DNA of 64,000 nt from an uncultured Lachnospiraceae bacterium (lineage in GTDB: Bacteria > Bacillota > Clostridia > Lachnospirales > Lachnospiraceae): contig CAJUHR010000024.1 of NCBI GenBank assembly GCA_910586255.1, forward strand, positions 14,384 to 78,383, read 5' to 3'. The notes beneath the pieces are model-generated. The model was given only the letters and a program-made list of their open reading frames with translations. It made no database searches and was not told the DNA's origin. Positions 52,692 through 61,831 of the stretch are shown piece after piece. Every line of letters begins with the position of its first letter. The first letter of the stretch is position 1. The position numbers and the translations under genes were made by a program.

Positions 52692-54827
52692 ATGAACAAT
52701 TCTAAAAACAAAATATTTGTAAAAGGAAACTGGCAGATCATGGATATTGGTCTGCTTTTGTATGATATAGGGGCCGTTAATCTTTCCTTTTTTCTGGCCC
52801 TGTGGTTCCGGTTTGACTGTCAGTACAGCATGATACCAGTCACCTACATGGAGCCATTTTTTCGTTTTGCCCCGGTTTATTCTTTGTTTTGCATAGCAGT
52901 ATTTTCTTATTTTCGGCTTTATAAGAGTATCTGGCGGTTTGCAAGCTACAATGAGCTGGCCCGGGTGTTGGTATCTGTGGCGATTGTCTCTGCCTTCCAT
53001 ATAGTAGGGATTACGGTCACCTGTCAGCTGGTTGAAAGCATAAAGGTTTATCGGATGCCTTTGTTTTATTATGCTTTTGGCGTGATGCTGCAGGCTGTTC
53101 TGCTGTTGTCGGTCCGATTCTCCTACCGCTTTATTCTCCTTTTATGGGGGCTCAAAAGAAAAGGAAATAATCCGGAATATTCCAGGCGGGCAATGTTAAT
53201 CGGAGCCGGGACAGCGGGGCAGATGATTTTGCGGGATCTTCATGAGGCGGTGGAGAGCAATGAAAGAGTTTTGTGTATCATTGATGATAATCCGGATAAA
53301 TGGAACCGTTTTATCGATGGGGTTCCCATCGTAGGAGGAAGAGAAGATATTCTTCAAAATGTGGAAAAATATCATATTGAGAAGATATTGATTGCCATTC
53401 CCAGCGCAAGTGCCGGCCAGAGGCGGGATATTTTAAACATCTGTAAGGAGACCGGCTGCGAGCTGAAAATTTTGCCTGGCATCTATCAGCTGGCCAACGG
53501 AGAGGTTGCGATCAGCCATATGAAGGAGGTGGCAATCGAAGATCTGCTGGGCCGGGAGCCGATCAAGGTGAATCTGGATGAGGTCTTTCAGTATCTGAAC
53601 GGAAAGGTGATTCTGGTGACGGGGGGAGGCGGCTCCATCGGAAGCGAGCTGTGCCGGCAGATTGCCAGACATAATCCCAGACAGCTGATCATTTTTGATG
53701 TCTATGAAAACAATGCCTATGAGATCCAGCAGGAGCTGCGGGCAAATTATCCGGAACTGAACCTGGAGGTGCTGATCGGCTCCGTGCGGGACAGCCGGAG
53801 AATCAACAGTGTGTTTGCCACGTACCGGCCGGATGTTGTGTATCACGCCGCGGCCCACAAACATGTGCCCCTGATGGAGGACAGTCCCAGGGAGGCTATT
53901 AAGAATAATGCAATCGGTACCTATAAGACGGCTTATGCGGCTATGATGAATGGCTGCAAACGATTTGTACTTATCAGCACGGACAAGGCGGTGAACCCTA
54001 CCAATATTATGGGGGCAAGCAAGCGGCTTTGTGAGATGGTGATCCAGACTTTTGATGAGAAGATTAAGGCTGGGAAGGCCGGGGAGCTGCCGGTGCTTCA
54101 TGCTCATGGGAATGATGAGGATGGGAGTATGAGGAATTTGGAGCCGGAAAACTCAGGAAAGGGAGGCATCATCGCCAATGGAAACTGCAGGGAGGAATTA
54201 AGCGCGGATGGGATATGGGAAATGCCGAAGACCGGGAAGGAGAATGCTCTTCCCGGCGGCTCCGGTACTGAAAAGGGACAGGAGATACCAAAGACTGAAT
54301 TTGTGGCTGTGCGTTTCGGAAATGTTTTGGGAAGTAACGGATCTGTGATTCCGTTTTTTAAAAAGCAAATTGCTGCCGGAGGGCCGGTCACAGTGACGCA
54401 CCCGGATATTGTCCGGTATTTTATGACGATTCCCGAGGCGGTAAGCCTGGTTTTGCAGGCAGGAACGTATGCCAAGGGAGGGGAGATCTTTGTGCTGGAT
54501 ATGGGGGAGCCGGTGAAGATCGATGCTTTGGCAAAGAATCTGATTAAGCTTTCCGGGTTTAAACCGGATGTGGATATTAAGGTTGAATATGTGGGCTTGC
54601 GGCCCGGGGAGAAGTTGTATGAGGAGAAGCTGATGGAAGAGGAGGGGATGAGGACGACTCCCAACCATCTGATCCATATCGGATGCCCCATTCCCTTTGA
54701 TACGGACCGGTTTCTGGTGCAGCTGAAGGAGCTGATGGATGCCAGCTATGGGGAGAATGGAGATATTCGGGTGGTGGTGGCGGAAGTAGTGGGGACTTAT
54801 ATGCCATATAAGAAAACGGAGGAATAA
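52692..54827 (+). CDS. membrane-anchored UDP-GlcNAc 4,6-dehydratase (CapD/PglF type)
   Basis: A 711-residue enzyme, complete here. Residues about 15-160 hold four membrane helices, and GAGTAGQMILRDL near residue 172 starts the CoA-binding-like domain. The dehydratase domain begins near residue 308 with VTGGGGSIGSELC, then STDKAVNPTN and MGASK with the Met-x-x-x-Lys pair, and VRFGNVLGS. It makes the UDP-4-keto-6-deoxy sugar for the next gene. Between the MGASK and VRFGN motifs lies a Gly/Glu-rich insert longer than in the copy at 1-1071. The AAAGAGG before the ATG is unusually close. Confidence 0.93.
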   Translation: MNNSKNKIFVKGNWQIMDIGLLLYDIGAVNLSFFLALWFRFDCQYSMIPVTYMEPFFRFAPVYSLFCIAVFSYFRLYKSIWRFASYNELARVLVSVAIVSAFHIVGITVTCQLVESIKVYRMPLFYYAFGVMLQAVLLLSVRFSYRFILLLWGLKRKGNNPEYSRRAMLIGAGTAGQMILRDLHEAVESNERVLCIIDDNPDKWNRFIDGVPIVGGREDILQNVEKYHIEKILIAIPSASAGQRRDILNICKETGCELKILPGIYQLANGEVAISHMKEVAIEDLLGREPIKVNLDEVFQYLNGKVILVTGGGGSIGSELCRQIARHNPRQLIIFDVYENNAYEIQQELRANYPELNLEVLIGSVRDSRRINSVFATYRPDVVYHAAAHKHVPLMEDSPREAIKNNAIGTYKTAYAAMMNGCKRFVLISTDKAVNPTNIMGASKRLCEMVIQTFDEKIKAGKAGELPVLHAHGNDEDGSMRNLEPENSGKGGIIANGNCREELSADGIWEMPKTGKENALPGGSGTEKGQEIPKTEFVAVRFGNVLGSNGSVIPFFKKQIAAGGPVTVTHPDIVRYFMTIPEAVSLVLQAGTYAKGGEIFVLDMGEPVKIDALAKNLIKLSGFKPDVDIKVEYVGLRPGEKLYEEKLMEEEGMRTTPNHLIHIGCPIPFDTDRFLVQLKELMDASYGENGDIRVVVAEVVGTYMPYKKTEE

Positions 54828-54829
54828 TT

Positions 54830-56155
54830 ATGCATAATTATCTAAATGATTTACGTTTTAAAAATATACAGCCATTGAATGAAAGGGTACTTCTGGCATC
54901 GCCAACAATGCATAAAGTTGAAATGCAATACATTCAGGAAGCGTATGATACAGGTTGGATGACTACTGTGGGAGAAAATATAAATGAGATTGAACGGTTA
55001 GCGAGCAATTATATAGGAGTTAATCATGCTGTAGCACTTACTTGCGGAACGGCTGCATTGCATTTGGCTGTTAAATTGGCAGCTGAAAAATTATACAATA
55101 GTTCAACTGGAATCAGTACGCCCGGGGGCCTGGGATATGGGGGCGCCTTGTTGGGAAAAAGGGTTTTCTGTTCCGACCTTACATTTGATGCAACGATTAA
55201 CCCAATTGTATATGAAGGAGGCGAGCCGGTTTTTATTGATTCCGAATATGAAACCTGGAATATGGATCCAAAAGCGCTTGAAAAAGCATTTGAATTATAT
55301 CCGGATGTAAAATTGGTTGTATTGGTGCATCTTTATGGTACACCGGCAAAAGTAGAGGAGATACGTAGTATTTGCAAAAAGCATAACGCTTTGATTATCG
55401 AGGATGCGGCAGAAAGTCTGGGCGCAATGGCAGATAATCTCAACACAGGTTCTCTTGGTGACTACGGGGTGATTTCATTTAACGGAAATAAGATCATTAC
55501 AGGCAGTTCAGGTGGAATGTTGCTGGTAAATGATGAATACAGCGCAAATAAAGCTAGAAAGTGGTCAACACAATCCCGGGAGGCAGCACCATGGTACGAA
55601 CACGAAGAATTAGGATACAATTATAGAATTTCCAATGTTGTGGCCGGAGTGATCCGCGGGCAGTGGGAATACATTGAAAAGCATATAGAACAAAAGCATA
55701 AAATATACCTTCGATATAAAGAAGGGCTAAAGGATTTACCGGTTGAAATGAACCCGGTTGGAAGCAATAGGAATAAAGCGAATTATTGGCTTAGCTGTTT
55801 GCTTATTGACAGAGAAAACATGTCCGAAACCACACGATCAGGAAGAACTGTGACATATAAGCAGGAGACAGGAAAAAGCTGTCCGTCAGAGATCCTGGAG
55901 GCATTGGATTGCTTTAATGCAGAAGGAAGGCCCGTTTGGAAGCCGATGCATTTACAGCCCATATATAGAAATAATAGATTTGTAACTGCCAGTGGAAATG
56001 GGCGTGGAAATTCCAATGCATATATTAGTGGTATGAATATTTGGGATGTTGGAGCAGATATTTTTGAGAGAGGATTGTGCTTGCCCAGTGATAATAAAAT
56101 GACAGAAGAAAAACAGAATGTTGTAATTGAGATAATACATAGGTGTTTTCAATGA
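54830..56155 (+). CDS. DegT-family UDP-4-amino-sugar aminotransferase (PglE-like)
   Basis: A 441-residue PLP enzyme. IIEDAAESLGA and SFNGNKIITGSSGG mark the active site, the PLP lysine being in GNK. The C-terminal PVWKPMHLQP is characteristic of the PglE/LegC group that uses UDP-4-keto-6-deoxy-GlcNAc. It begins two bases after the dehydratase, with CGGAGG before the ATG, and ends overlapping the initiating transferase by four bases. It is longer than the 1110-2387 enzyme and is not its close copy. Confidence 0.9.
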   Translation: MHNYLNDLRFKNIQPLNERVLLASPTMHKVEMQYIQEAYDTGWMTTVGENINEIERLASNYIGVNHAVALTCGTAALHLAVKLAAEKLYNSSTGISTPGGLGYGGALLGKRVFCSDLTFDATINPIVYEGGEPVFIDSEYETWNMDPKALEKAFELYPDVKLVVLVHLYGTPAKVEEIRSICKKHNALIIEDAAESLGAMADNLNTGSLGDYGVISFNGNKIITGSSGGMLLVNDEYSANKARKWSTQSREAAPWYEHEELGYNYRISNVVAGVIRGQWEYIEKHIEQKHKIYLRYKEGLKDLPVEMNPVGSNRNKANYWLSCLLIDRENMSETTRSGRTVTYKQETGKSCPSEILEALDCFNAEGRPVWKPMHLQPIYRNNRFVTASGNGRGNSNAYISGMNIWDVGADIFERGLCLPSDNKMTEEKQNVVIEIIHRCFQ

Positions 56156-56973
56156 AAAAATGTATAGTTTGTTTGGCGAAAAAAACAGTCTTTTTAGAGG
56201 CTGTTTTCTTTATGCTGGGATTTATAGTAAGTGCAATCGAAAGGCATAAAAAGGATTCTACACATAATCAACATATAAGCTATGGACCATATGAAAAATA
56301 TTTTAAACGTCCGCTGGATTTTTCGTTATCATTACTTGCAATTGTCTTTTTTTGGCCACTCATCTTAATAACAGCTGGGTTGGTAAAGATTAATATTGGA
56401 CTGCCAGTTATATTCAAACAGCTCAGACCCGGATTAAATGAGAAAATTTTTGAACTTCATAAATTCCGTACAATGACAAATATTAAAGATGAAAAAGGAA
56501 AATTACTTTCTGATGGAGAACGGATGACAGAGTTTGGGAGAAAACTGAGAAGCAGCAGCCTTGATGAATTGCCAGAATTATTTGATATTCTGCATGGAAA
56601 TATGAGTATTGTAGGACCGCGTCCGCTGCTTATCAGAGATATGGTATTTATGAGTGAGAAACATAGAAAACGGCATGAGGTAATGCCTGGGCTTACCGGA
56701 CTGGCGCAGGTCAGTGGGCGGAATAGTATTGACTGGGAACAGAAGCTGAATTTGGATATTGAGTATAGTAGGAAAATTACATTTATTGGAGATATGAAAA
56801 TTATTTTCAAAACTATTAAAAAGGTTCTTATAAAGGATGGCATTACAGAAAGTGATGCTGTAACGGCTACGGATTATGGGGATTATTTGCTGCAGCAGGG
56901 ATGTGTAACATTTGACGAATATATAAATAAACAAAAAGAATCCGAAAGATTAGAGATTTCTTCAAAGATATAA
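56152..56973 (+). CDS. initiating sugar-phosphate transferase (PglC-like)
   Basis: A 273-residue bacterial sugar transferase. KYFKRPLDFSLSLLAIVFFWPLIL is the membrane segment near residues 48-70, then KQLRPGLNEKIFELHKFRTM, SLDELPELFDILHGNMSIVGPRPL and GLTGLAQVSGRNSIDW. It loads the first sugar on undecaprenyl phosphate. The N-terminal 45 residues include a second hydrophobic patch not usual in PglC. The ATG overlaps the upstream stop (ATGA), which suggests coupled translation. Confidence 0.9.
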   Translation: MKKCIVCLAKKTVFLEAVFFMLGFIVSAIERHKKDSTHNQHISYGPYEKYFKRPLDFSLSLLAIVFFWPLILITAGLVKINIGLPVIFKQLRPGLNEKIFELHKFRTMTNIKDEKGKLLSDGERMTEFGRKLRSSSLDELPELFDILHGNMSIVGPRPLLIRDMVFMSEKHRKRHEVMPGLTGLAQVSGRNSIDWEQKLNLDIEYSRKITFIGDMKIIFKTIKKVLIKDGITESDAVTATDYGDYLLQQGCVTFDEYINKQKESERLEISSKI

Positions 56974-57024
56974 TAACAATTAGGAATTTTTCTGGTTTTT
57001 TAGTTTAGGCAATAGGAGCAGAAG

Positions 57025-57828
57025 ATGAGAAGCGAGAGTGTGAATTACGGATTGGTTTCTATTATTATGCCATCTTATAATACAGAACTATATATTGCAA
57101 ATTCGATCCGTTCTGTCATTAGTCAAACTTATAAAAATTGGGAACTTATTATTATAGATGATTGTAGCTCAGATGGAACAATTGACATTATTAAAAGTTT
57201 CAATGATAAAAGAATTAAACTTTTGGTAAATAAAAAAAATTCGGGTGCTGCGATTTCCAGAAATCGTGGTTTAAAGGAGGCGTGTGGAAAGTTTATTGCT
57301 TTTTTGGACTCGGATGATATGTGGAATAAAAACAAACTGAAAATTCAGCTTCAGTTTATGAAAAAATATGATTATCATTTTACATATTCGGATTATCGGA
57401 TTCAGAAAAATGGTATATGGTTACCATACATTTGCACAGGACCTTTAAAAGTCAATTTAAGGAAATTATATAATTATTGTTATTTTTTTACAAGTACAGT
57501 GATCTATGAGAGGGAGTATGTGGGGCTTATCCAGATTGAGGATTTGAAAAAAAACAACGATTATGCTATGTGGTTTCAAGCTTTGAGGAATGTGGATGCC
57601 TACAGACTTCCACGGTGTTTGTCATATTATGTAAAACATGAGGAGTCTATATCCAGTGGACATAAATGGAAATTGATTAAATGGCATTATATACTATATC
57701 GAAAAGGTTTACAAAAAGGCCCTTGGATATCGAGTATGCTTACATTTAATAATCTTGTTCATGGTATAGTTAAAAAAGTGAGGTATTGGAGAGCGGTTAA
57801 TGAAGCACAATATGGTGATATTATGTAA
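57025..57828 (+). CDS. family 2 glycosyltransferase
   Basis: A 267-residue GT-A enzyme with IIMPSYNTELYIANSIRSVI, IDDCSSDGT and FLDSDDMW. It resembles the GT2 protein at 10105-10860. AGGAG lies eight bases before the ATG. It should add the second sugar to the lipid-linked intermediate of this locus; donor and acceptor are unknown. Confidence 0.9.
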   Translation: MRSESVNYGLVSIIMPSYNTELYIANSIRSVISQTYKNWELIIIDDCSSDGTIDIIKSFNDKRIKLLVNKKNSGAAISRNRGLKEACGKFIAFLDSDDMWNKNKLKIQLQFMKKYDYHFTYSDYRIQKNGIWLPYICTGPLKVNLRKLYNYCYFFTSTVIYEREYVGLIQIEDLKKNNDYAMWFQALRNVDAYRLPRCLSYYVKHEESISSGHKWKLIKWHYILYRKGLQKGPWISSMLTFNNLVHGIVKKVRYWRAVNEAQYGDIM

Positions 57829-57913
57829 ATAAATATTGAAATAAATATAAAAGAAATTATTTAGTTGGATTTTGATAATAGCTTAACTTATATAATATAG
57901 TGGAACAGGTAAA

Positions 57914-59074
57914 ATGAATATAAATTATGTGGACATCATAAGAAAAATTCAAAATAGATGTTTAAATAGAAGTAATGTGATCTTCGATTGCCCTTATAAA
58001 AGACAAATTCAATATGTAGAAAATATTAAAGCGCCTGGGGATGATATAGAGAGAGCTTTTTGCCAATATAAATGTCAGATGTATTTATTTGGAATCAAAT
58101 CTATTCTGGCCAATTTTATTGCGTTGCCCATATTGTTATGGGAATGTTTAAAAAAAGAGGGTTACAGCACAAAGAAAAACAAGCCTATTCAATGCCAAGA
58201 GAAATGCGCTGTTTTTTATCATTTAGAAGAATTACAGGATATAATTCCTGAAGAATTAAAAGAACAATATTCGTTGTGGCATGAATTAAGAAAAAATATT
58301 AGAAATTATTCTGAAAATGATAGGAAGTATTTTTTTAAAGTTATAGAAAAGCACCCTTTTTCCTGGCTGTTTCTTCTTAAGTGCTTATTAAAACTAAAAG
58401 TATATAGTGCAATTATAGAAAAATATCATCCCAATGCAATCGTAACATGTTGTGAATATTCTTATACATCATCATTTCTTACAGATTATTGCGAGTATAG
58501 AGGCGTAAAGCATATTAATATTATGCATGGGGAAAAGATTTTCTATATAAGGGATTCCTTTTTTCGATTTCATGAATGTTATGTTTGGGATCAACATTAT
58601 ATTAATTTATTTAAAAAAATGTATGCAGATGATTCTCAATTTAAAATAGCAGTGCCAAAATCATTAATATTTGATATGGATAAACATGTTAAGAAAACTG
58701 TGGATTATACATATTATTTAGCAAATGAGGATAGCGATACATTACGCAAAATTGCCGGTTGTTTGGAACAATTACAAAAAGCCGGAAATATAGTAAAAGT
58801 GAGAACACATCCAAGATATTCAAATTTAGATACTTTAAAGAAGATTTTTAATAAGAAAATTATAGAAGAACCGATACATCTGGAAGAGTCTGTAAAACGG
58901 TCGAAAAATGTTATAGGTTTATATACGACTGTTCTCAATCAGGCATTTCATAATAATGTTAATATTGTAATAGATGATATTTCTAATATTAAAAACTACA
59001 ATAAATTGCGAGAGCTTGATTACATTATGTTTCAAAAAAAATATATTAAGTTATCGGATATTCTTGCGAAATAA
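57914..59074 (+). CDS. GT-B type capsule glycosyltransferase-like protein
   Basis: A 386-residue protein. HINIMHGEKIFY near residue 205, VRTHPRY near residue 297 and VIGLYTTVLNQAF near residue 338 match the C-terminal site of capsule/CDP-alcohol transferases, as in the 6380 gene. There is one hydrophobic patch near residue 75. The overall family is not certain, and the donor cannot be read from the sequence. An 85-base AT-rich gap precedes it, in which a promoter could lie but none is convincing. Confidence 0.62.
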   Translation: MNINYVDIIRKIQNRCLNRSNVIFDCPYKRQIQYVENIKAPGDDIERAFCQYKCQMYLFGIKSILANFIALPILLWECLKKEGYSTKKNKPIQCQEKCAVFYHLEELQDIIPEELKEQYSLWHELRKNIRNYSENDRKYFFKVIEKHPFSWLFLLKCLLKLKVYSAIIEKYHPNAIVTCCEYSYTSSFLTDYCEYRGVKHINIMHGEKIFYIRDSFFRFHECYVWDQHYINLFKKMYADDSQFKIAVPKSLIFDMDKHVKKTVDYTYYLANEDSDTLRKIAGCLEQLQKAGNIVKVRTHPRYSNLDTLKKIFNKKIIEEPIHLEESVKRSKNVIGLYTTVLNQAFHNNVNIVIDDISNIKNYNKLRELDYIMFQKKYIKLSDILAK

Positions 59075-59100
59075 TAATAACAAAATATGGAGTAAAGTAA

Positions 59101-60303
59101 ATGTTTATTTTGCTAACAATATTAGTCGGAATTTTGTTATATCAAATTTTTGTATTTAAGAAATATAAGTCTTCGGTTTTGATTTTTTATTGGTTTATTA
59201 TCAATGCATTTTTTACCCCTTCTATATATTATGTTATATTAAAGGGGACATCATATAAATCTTTTTCAGAATCAGATTTAATACAGTATATGCTGCTTGG
59301 CAGTATCTTTCTGTTCTTCATTATTTTTTTTAATATAGTAATAGAGTATAAATATCCTTTTAAAAAAAACAAAAATATTATTTCGATATCTGTAACACAT
59401 AAAATCAGATATCTTTCAGCTTTATTTGGATCATGTGTTTTAATTATTAGCGTTGGTTATTTTTTTATATATAGAAGCGGATATCCGATTGTACAGATAT
59501 TTCAGGGGAAATATTTAGGAAGCCTATATCGGCCAGATATGTCAGGAGCATTACCTCATTATGAAACGTTTTCAACATTTCAAATAGCAGTAATTCCTTT
59601 GCTTATGTTTTATTTTAGAGAAAAGAATAACTGGGGAAAGAAAAAAACATTGTTGGGAATTGCAGGAGCTGCTTTCCTTTCTATAGCAGGAGGAAATAAA
59701 GCTGTAATTGTTTATTTAGTCATTTTTATATGGATTTATATATGGGGATTAAAGATAAATTGGAAAATTGCATTATCTGTTATATTACTTTTTGAAACAT
59801 ATATATTAATTATGAGTGGCGAAATGGAATATAATTATGGGATTCTTAATACATTGCAGGCTCCATTTAGACGTTTTTTTGTTACGCAGGGGGCTATGCT
59901 TATTAACCGTATTGCTCTGATTAATCAAGGTTTTGCATTTGATTATAAAACGATTAATACTGATGTATATATATATATTTATAAAAGTATAGGAGGAACA
60001 GCGCCTAGCTTTTATGTGGGAGATTTATTTATATATTTTGGATATACATTTGGTATGGTTTTATCAGTTATTGTAGCTTGGTTTATATTGCTGATAGGAA
60101 AGATAATTGATATTCACGAAAATAAAATGATATATAGAAAATGGCCGTTTTACTTTATGATTTATTTATTAGGAAATTCCGGATTTAATTTGGGATTTAT
60201 TGTTAGAATGACTATATTATTATTTAGTATAATGATTCTGGATTTGAGTGGAGAAGCTCATTCTGTTTTTAAATCCCGGAAATATTCAGTAAGGAAAATA
60301 TAA
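59101..60303 (+). CDS. oligosaccharide repeat-unit polymerase (Wzy-like)
   Basis: A 400-residue protein with about ten to eleven membrane helices and a polar loop around residues 240-310 (PFRRFFVTQGAMLINRIAL). Its place next to the flippase and its topology fit a Wzy polymerase. GGAG lies before the ATG. The sequence family is very divergent, so this rests mainly on topology and context. Confidence 0.75.
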   Translation: MFILLTILVGILLYQIFVFKKYKSSVLIFYWFIINAFFTPSIYYVILKGTSYKSFSESDLIQYMLLGSIFLFFIIFFNIVIEYKYPFKKNKNIISISVTHKIRYLSALFGSCVLIISVGYFFIYRSGYPIVQIFQGKYLGSLYRPDMSGALPHYETFSTFQIAVIPLLMFYFREKNNWGKKKTLLGIAGAAFLSIAGGNKAVIVYLVIFIWIYIWGLKINWKIALSVILLFETYILIMSGEMEYNYGILNTLQAPFRRFFVTQGAMLINRIALINQGFAFDYKTINTDVYIYIYKSIGGTAPSFYVGDLFIYFGYTFGMVLSVIVAWFILLIGKIIDIHENKMIYRKWPFYFMIYLLGNSGFNLGFIVRMTILLFSIMILDLSGEAHSVFKSRKYSVRKI

Positions 60304-60304
60304 A

Positions 60305-61813
60305 GTGAAGAATATAGCAAAATCAACAATTTTAGTGACATTATTCCTTTTACTGTCAAAATTATTTGGATTTATTAGAGAACTTATTTTGGCATATAAA
60401 TTTGGAACCTCATATATTTCAGATGCCTATACTATTGCAGTTTCTTTTCCTAATTTGATATTTGCAATATTTGCCAGCGGGATATCACAATCTTATATTC
60501 CTGTGTTTTCCCGAATTAATCCGAAAGCGAAAACGGACTATTTTAACACGGTGGCAACCTTTATGGCTATAATTTCTATAGTAGTTTCTATAATATGTTT
60601 TGTATTTAGTGGAAAAATTGCATATTTTCTTGCACCTGGATTTGATGAGAGATCATTATCACTGACGACTTCTTTTATTGCAATAATTGCATTGGAATTT
60701 CCGTTTTTATGTTATTTTGACTTATTAAGTGCGCATGAACAAGCACACGAAAATTTCGTCTTTTCATATTTTTGTGATTTTATAATATGTAATCTGATCA
60801 TCATTCTTTCTATAATATTAAGTGATACATTACATTCCTATATAATGATAATCGGTTATATAATCGCAATGGTTTTTTCATGTGTTTTGTTACATTCATA
60901 TGCAACATTTAATAGAGATATTAGCTACAAAATAAATTTTAATTTTTTTGATAAAAATATTATACAGCTTTTTCAAATGGCCCTGCCTTTGGGCTTGAGT
61001 TTACTTATTAGCGAGATGAATAGTGCAATTGATAAAATGTTTTCATCATCACTGGGAGAGGGAATTACAGGTGCCTTAAGTTATGCCAATAGAATTCAAT
61101 CTCTTTTCTTGACGTTGACAACAACGGTCTTTATTACGATGTGTTTTCCAAGAATGAATGTTTTTTTTGCTTCTGGAGACAGAAAAGGAGGTATGTATTA
61201 TGTTAAAAAATCTATTTCAATAGCATGCTTTTTTTCAATACCATTTATGTGCATACTTATGATTTTTTCTGTACCGATTACGAAATATCTTTTTGAAAGA
61301 GGAAGCTTTACCGGAATGTCAACAGTTATCACATCAAACTGCTTGAGATATTATTCTCTTGGAATTCCTTTTTACGCATTTTATGCTGTTGAAACCAGAG
61401 CGCTTGTCTCAAATATGAGGCAAAAGGATATTCTTGCAATTACATTGATATCTATTATATTAAATACAGTTTTAAATTTTCTGTTGGTTAGATTATTGGG
61501 ATATATTGGATTACCTTTAGCAACATCTATTTCAGGTATATTTATGAGTATACTGATGCTTATACGACTGAAGAAAATTGATTGTTTATTAATAGATTTT
61601 TTTATAATAAGAGACACTATAAAAATTGTATTTAGTAGTTTGGTTTTTGTGATAAGCAGCTGCCTGGTATTATATTTTTTGCAGCAGGATAATTGTTCCT
61701 TTTTTGGCTTTATATTTTCCATGTTTGCAGGACTGTTGTTGTATGTTATAACGTGCAGTTTACTGCATGTTGAAATATTCAAATGGATCATGGGAAAGAT
61801 TTTAAATAAATAA
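60305..61813 (+). CDS. MurJ/MviN-like lipid-linked sugar flippase
   Basis: A 502-residue protein with about fourteen helices. The N-terminus (LFLLLSKLFGFIRELILAYKFGTSYISDAYTIA) and ASGISQSYIPVFSR are MurJ signatures. In capsule loci, MurJ-like proteins can take the place of Wzx as exporters of lipid-linked repeats. This one is grouped with the polymerase gene and begins one base after it at a GTG. It is therefore the likely exporter of this locus rather than the housekeeping lipid II flippase. Confidence 0.88.
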   Translation: MKNIAKSTILVTLFLLLSKLFGFIRELILAYKFGTSYISDAYTIAVSFPNLIFAIFASGISQSYIPVFSRINPKAKTDYFNTVATFMAIISIVVSIICFVFSGKIAYFLAPGFDERSLSLTTSFIAIIALEFPFLCYFDLLSAHEQAHENFVFSYFCDFIICNLIIILSIILSDTLHSYIMIIGYIIAMVFSCVLLHSYATFNRDISYKINFNFFDKNIIQLFQMALPLGLSLLISEMNSAIDKMFSSSLGEGITGALSYANRIQSLFLTLTTTVFITMCFPRMNVFFASGDRKGGMYYVKKSISIACFFSIPFMCILMIFSVPITKYLFERGSFTGMSTVITSNCLRYYSLGIPFYAFYAVETRALVSNMRQKDILAITLISIILNTVLNFLLVRLLGYIGLPLATSISGIFMSILMLIRLKKIDCLLIDFFIIRDTIKIVFSSLVFVISSCLVLYFLQQDNCSFFGFIFSMFAGLLLYVITCSLLHVEIFKWIMGKILNK

Positions 61814-61831
61814 TGGGAGGAAATTATTATT

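Noticed and set aside
53616..53621. G6 run in the dehydratase gene (also one near 42381)
   Set aside because: It lies in GC-rich coding sequence where six G are expected by chance, and the frame is intact.
57829..57913. Promoter before the second-locus GT-B gene
   Set aside because: A TATAAT box is present at about 57891 but no -35 at a usable distance. The gap is AT-rich and such boxes arise by chance.
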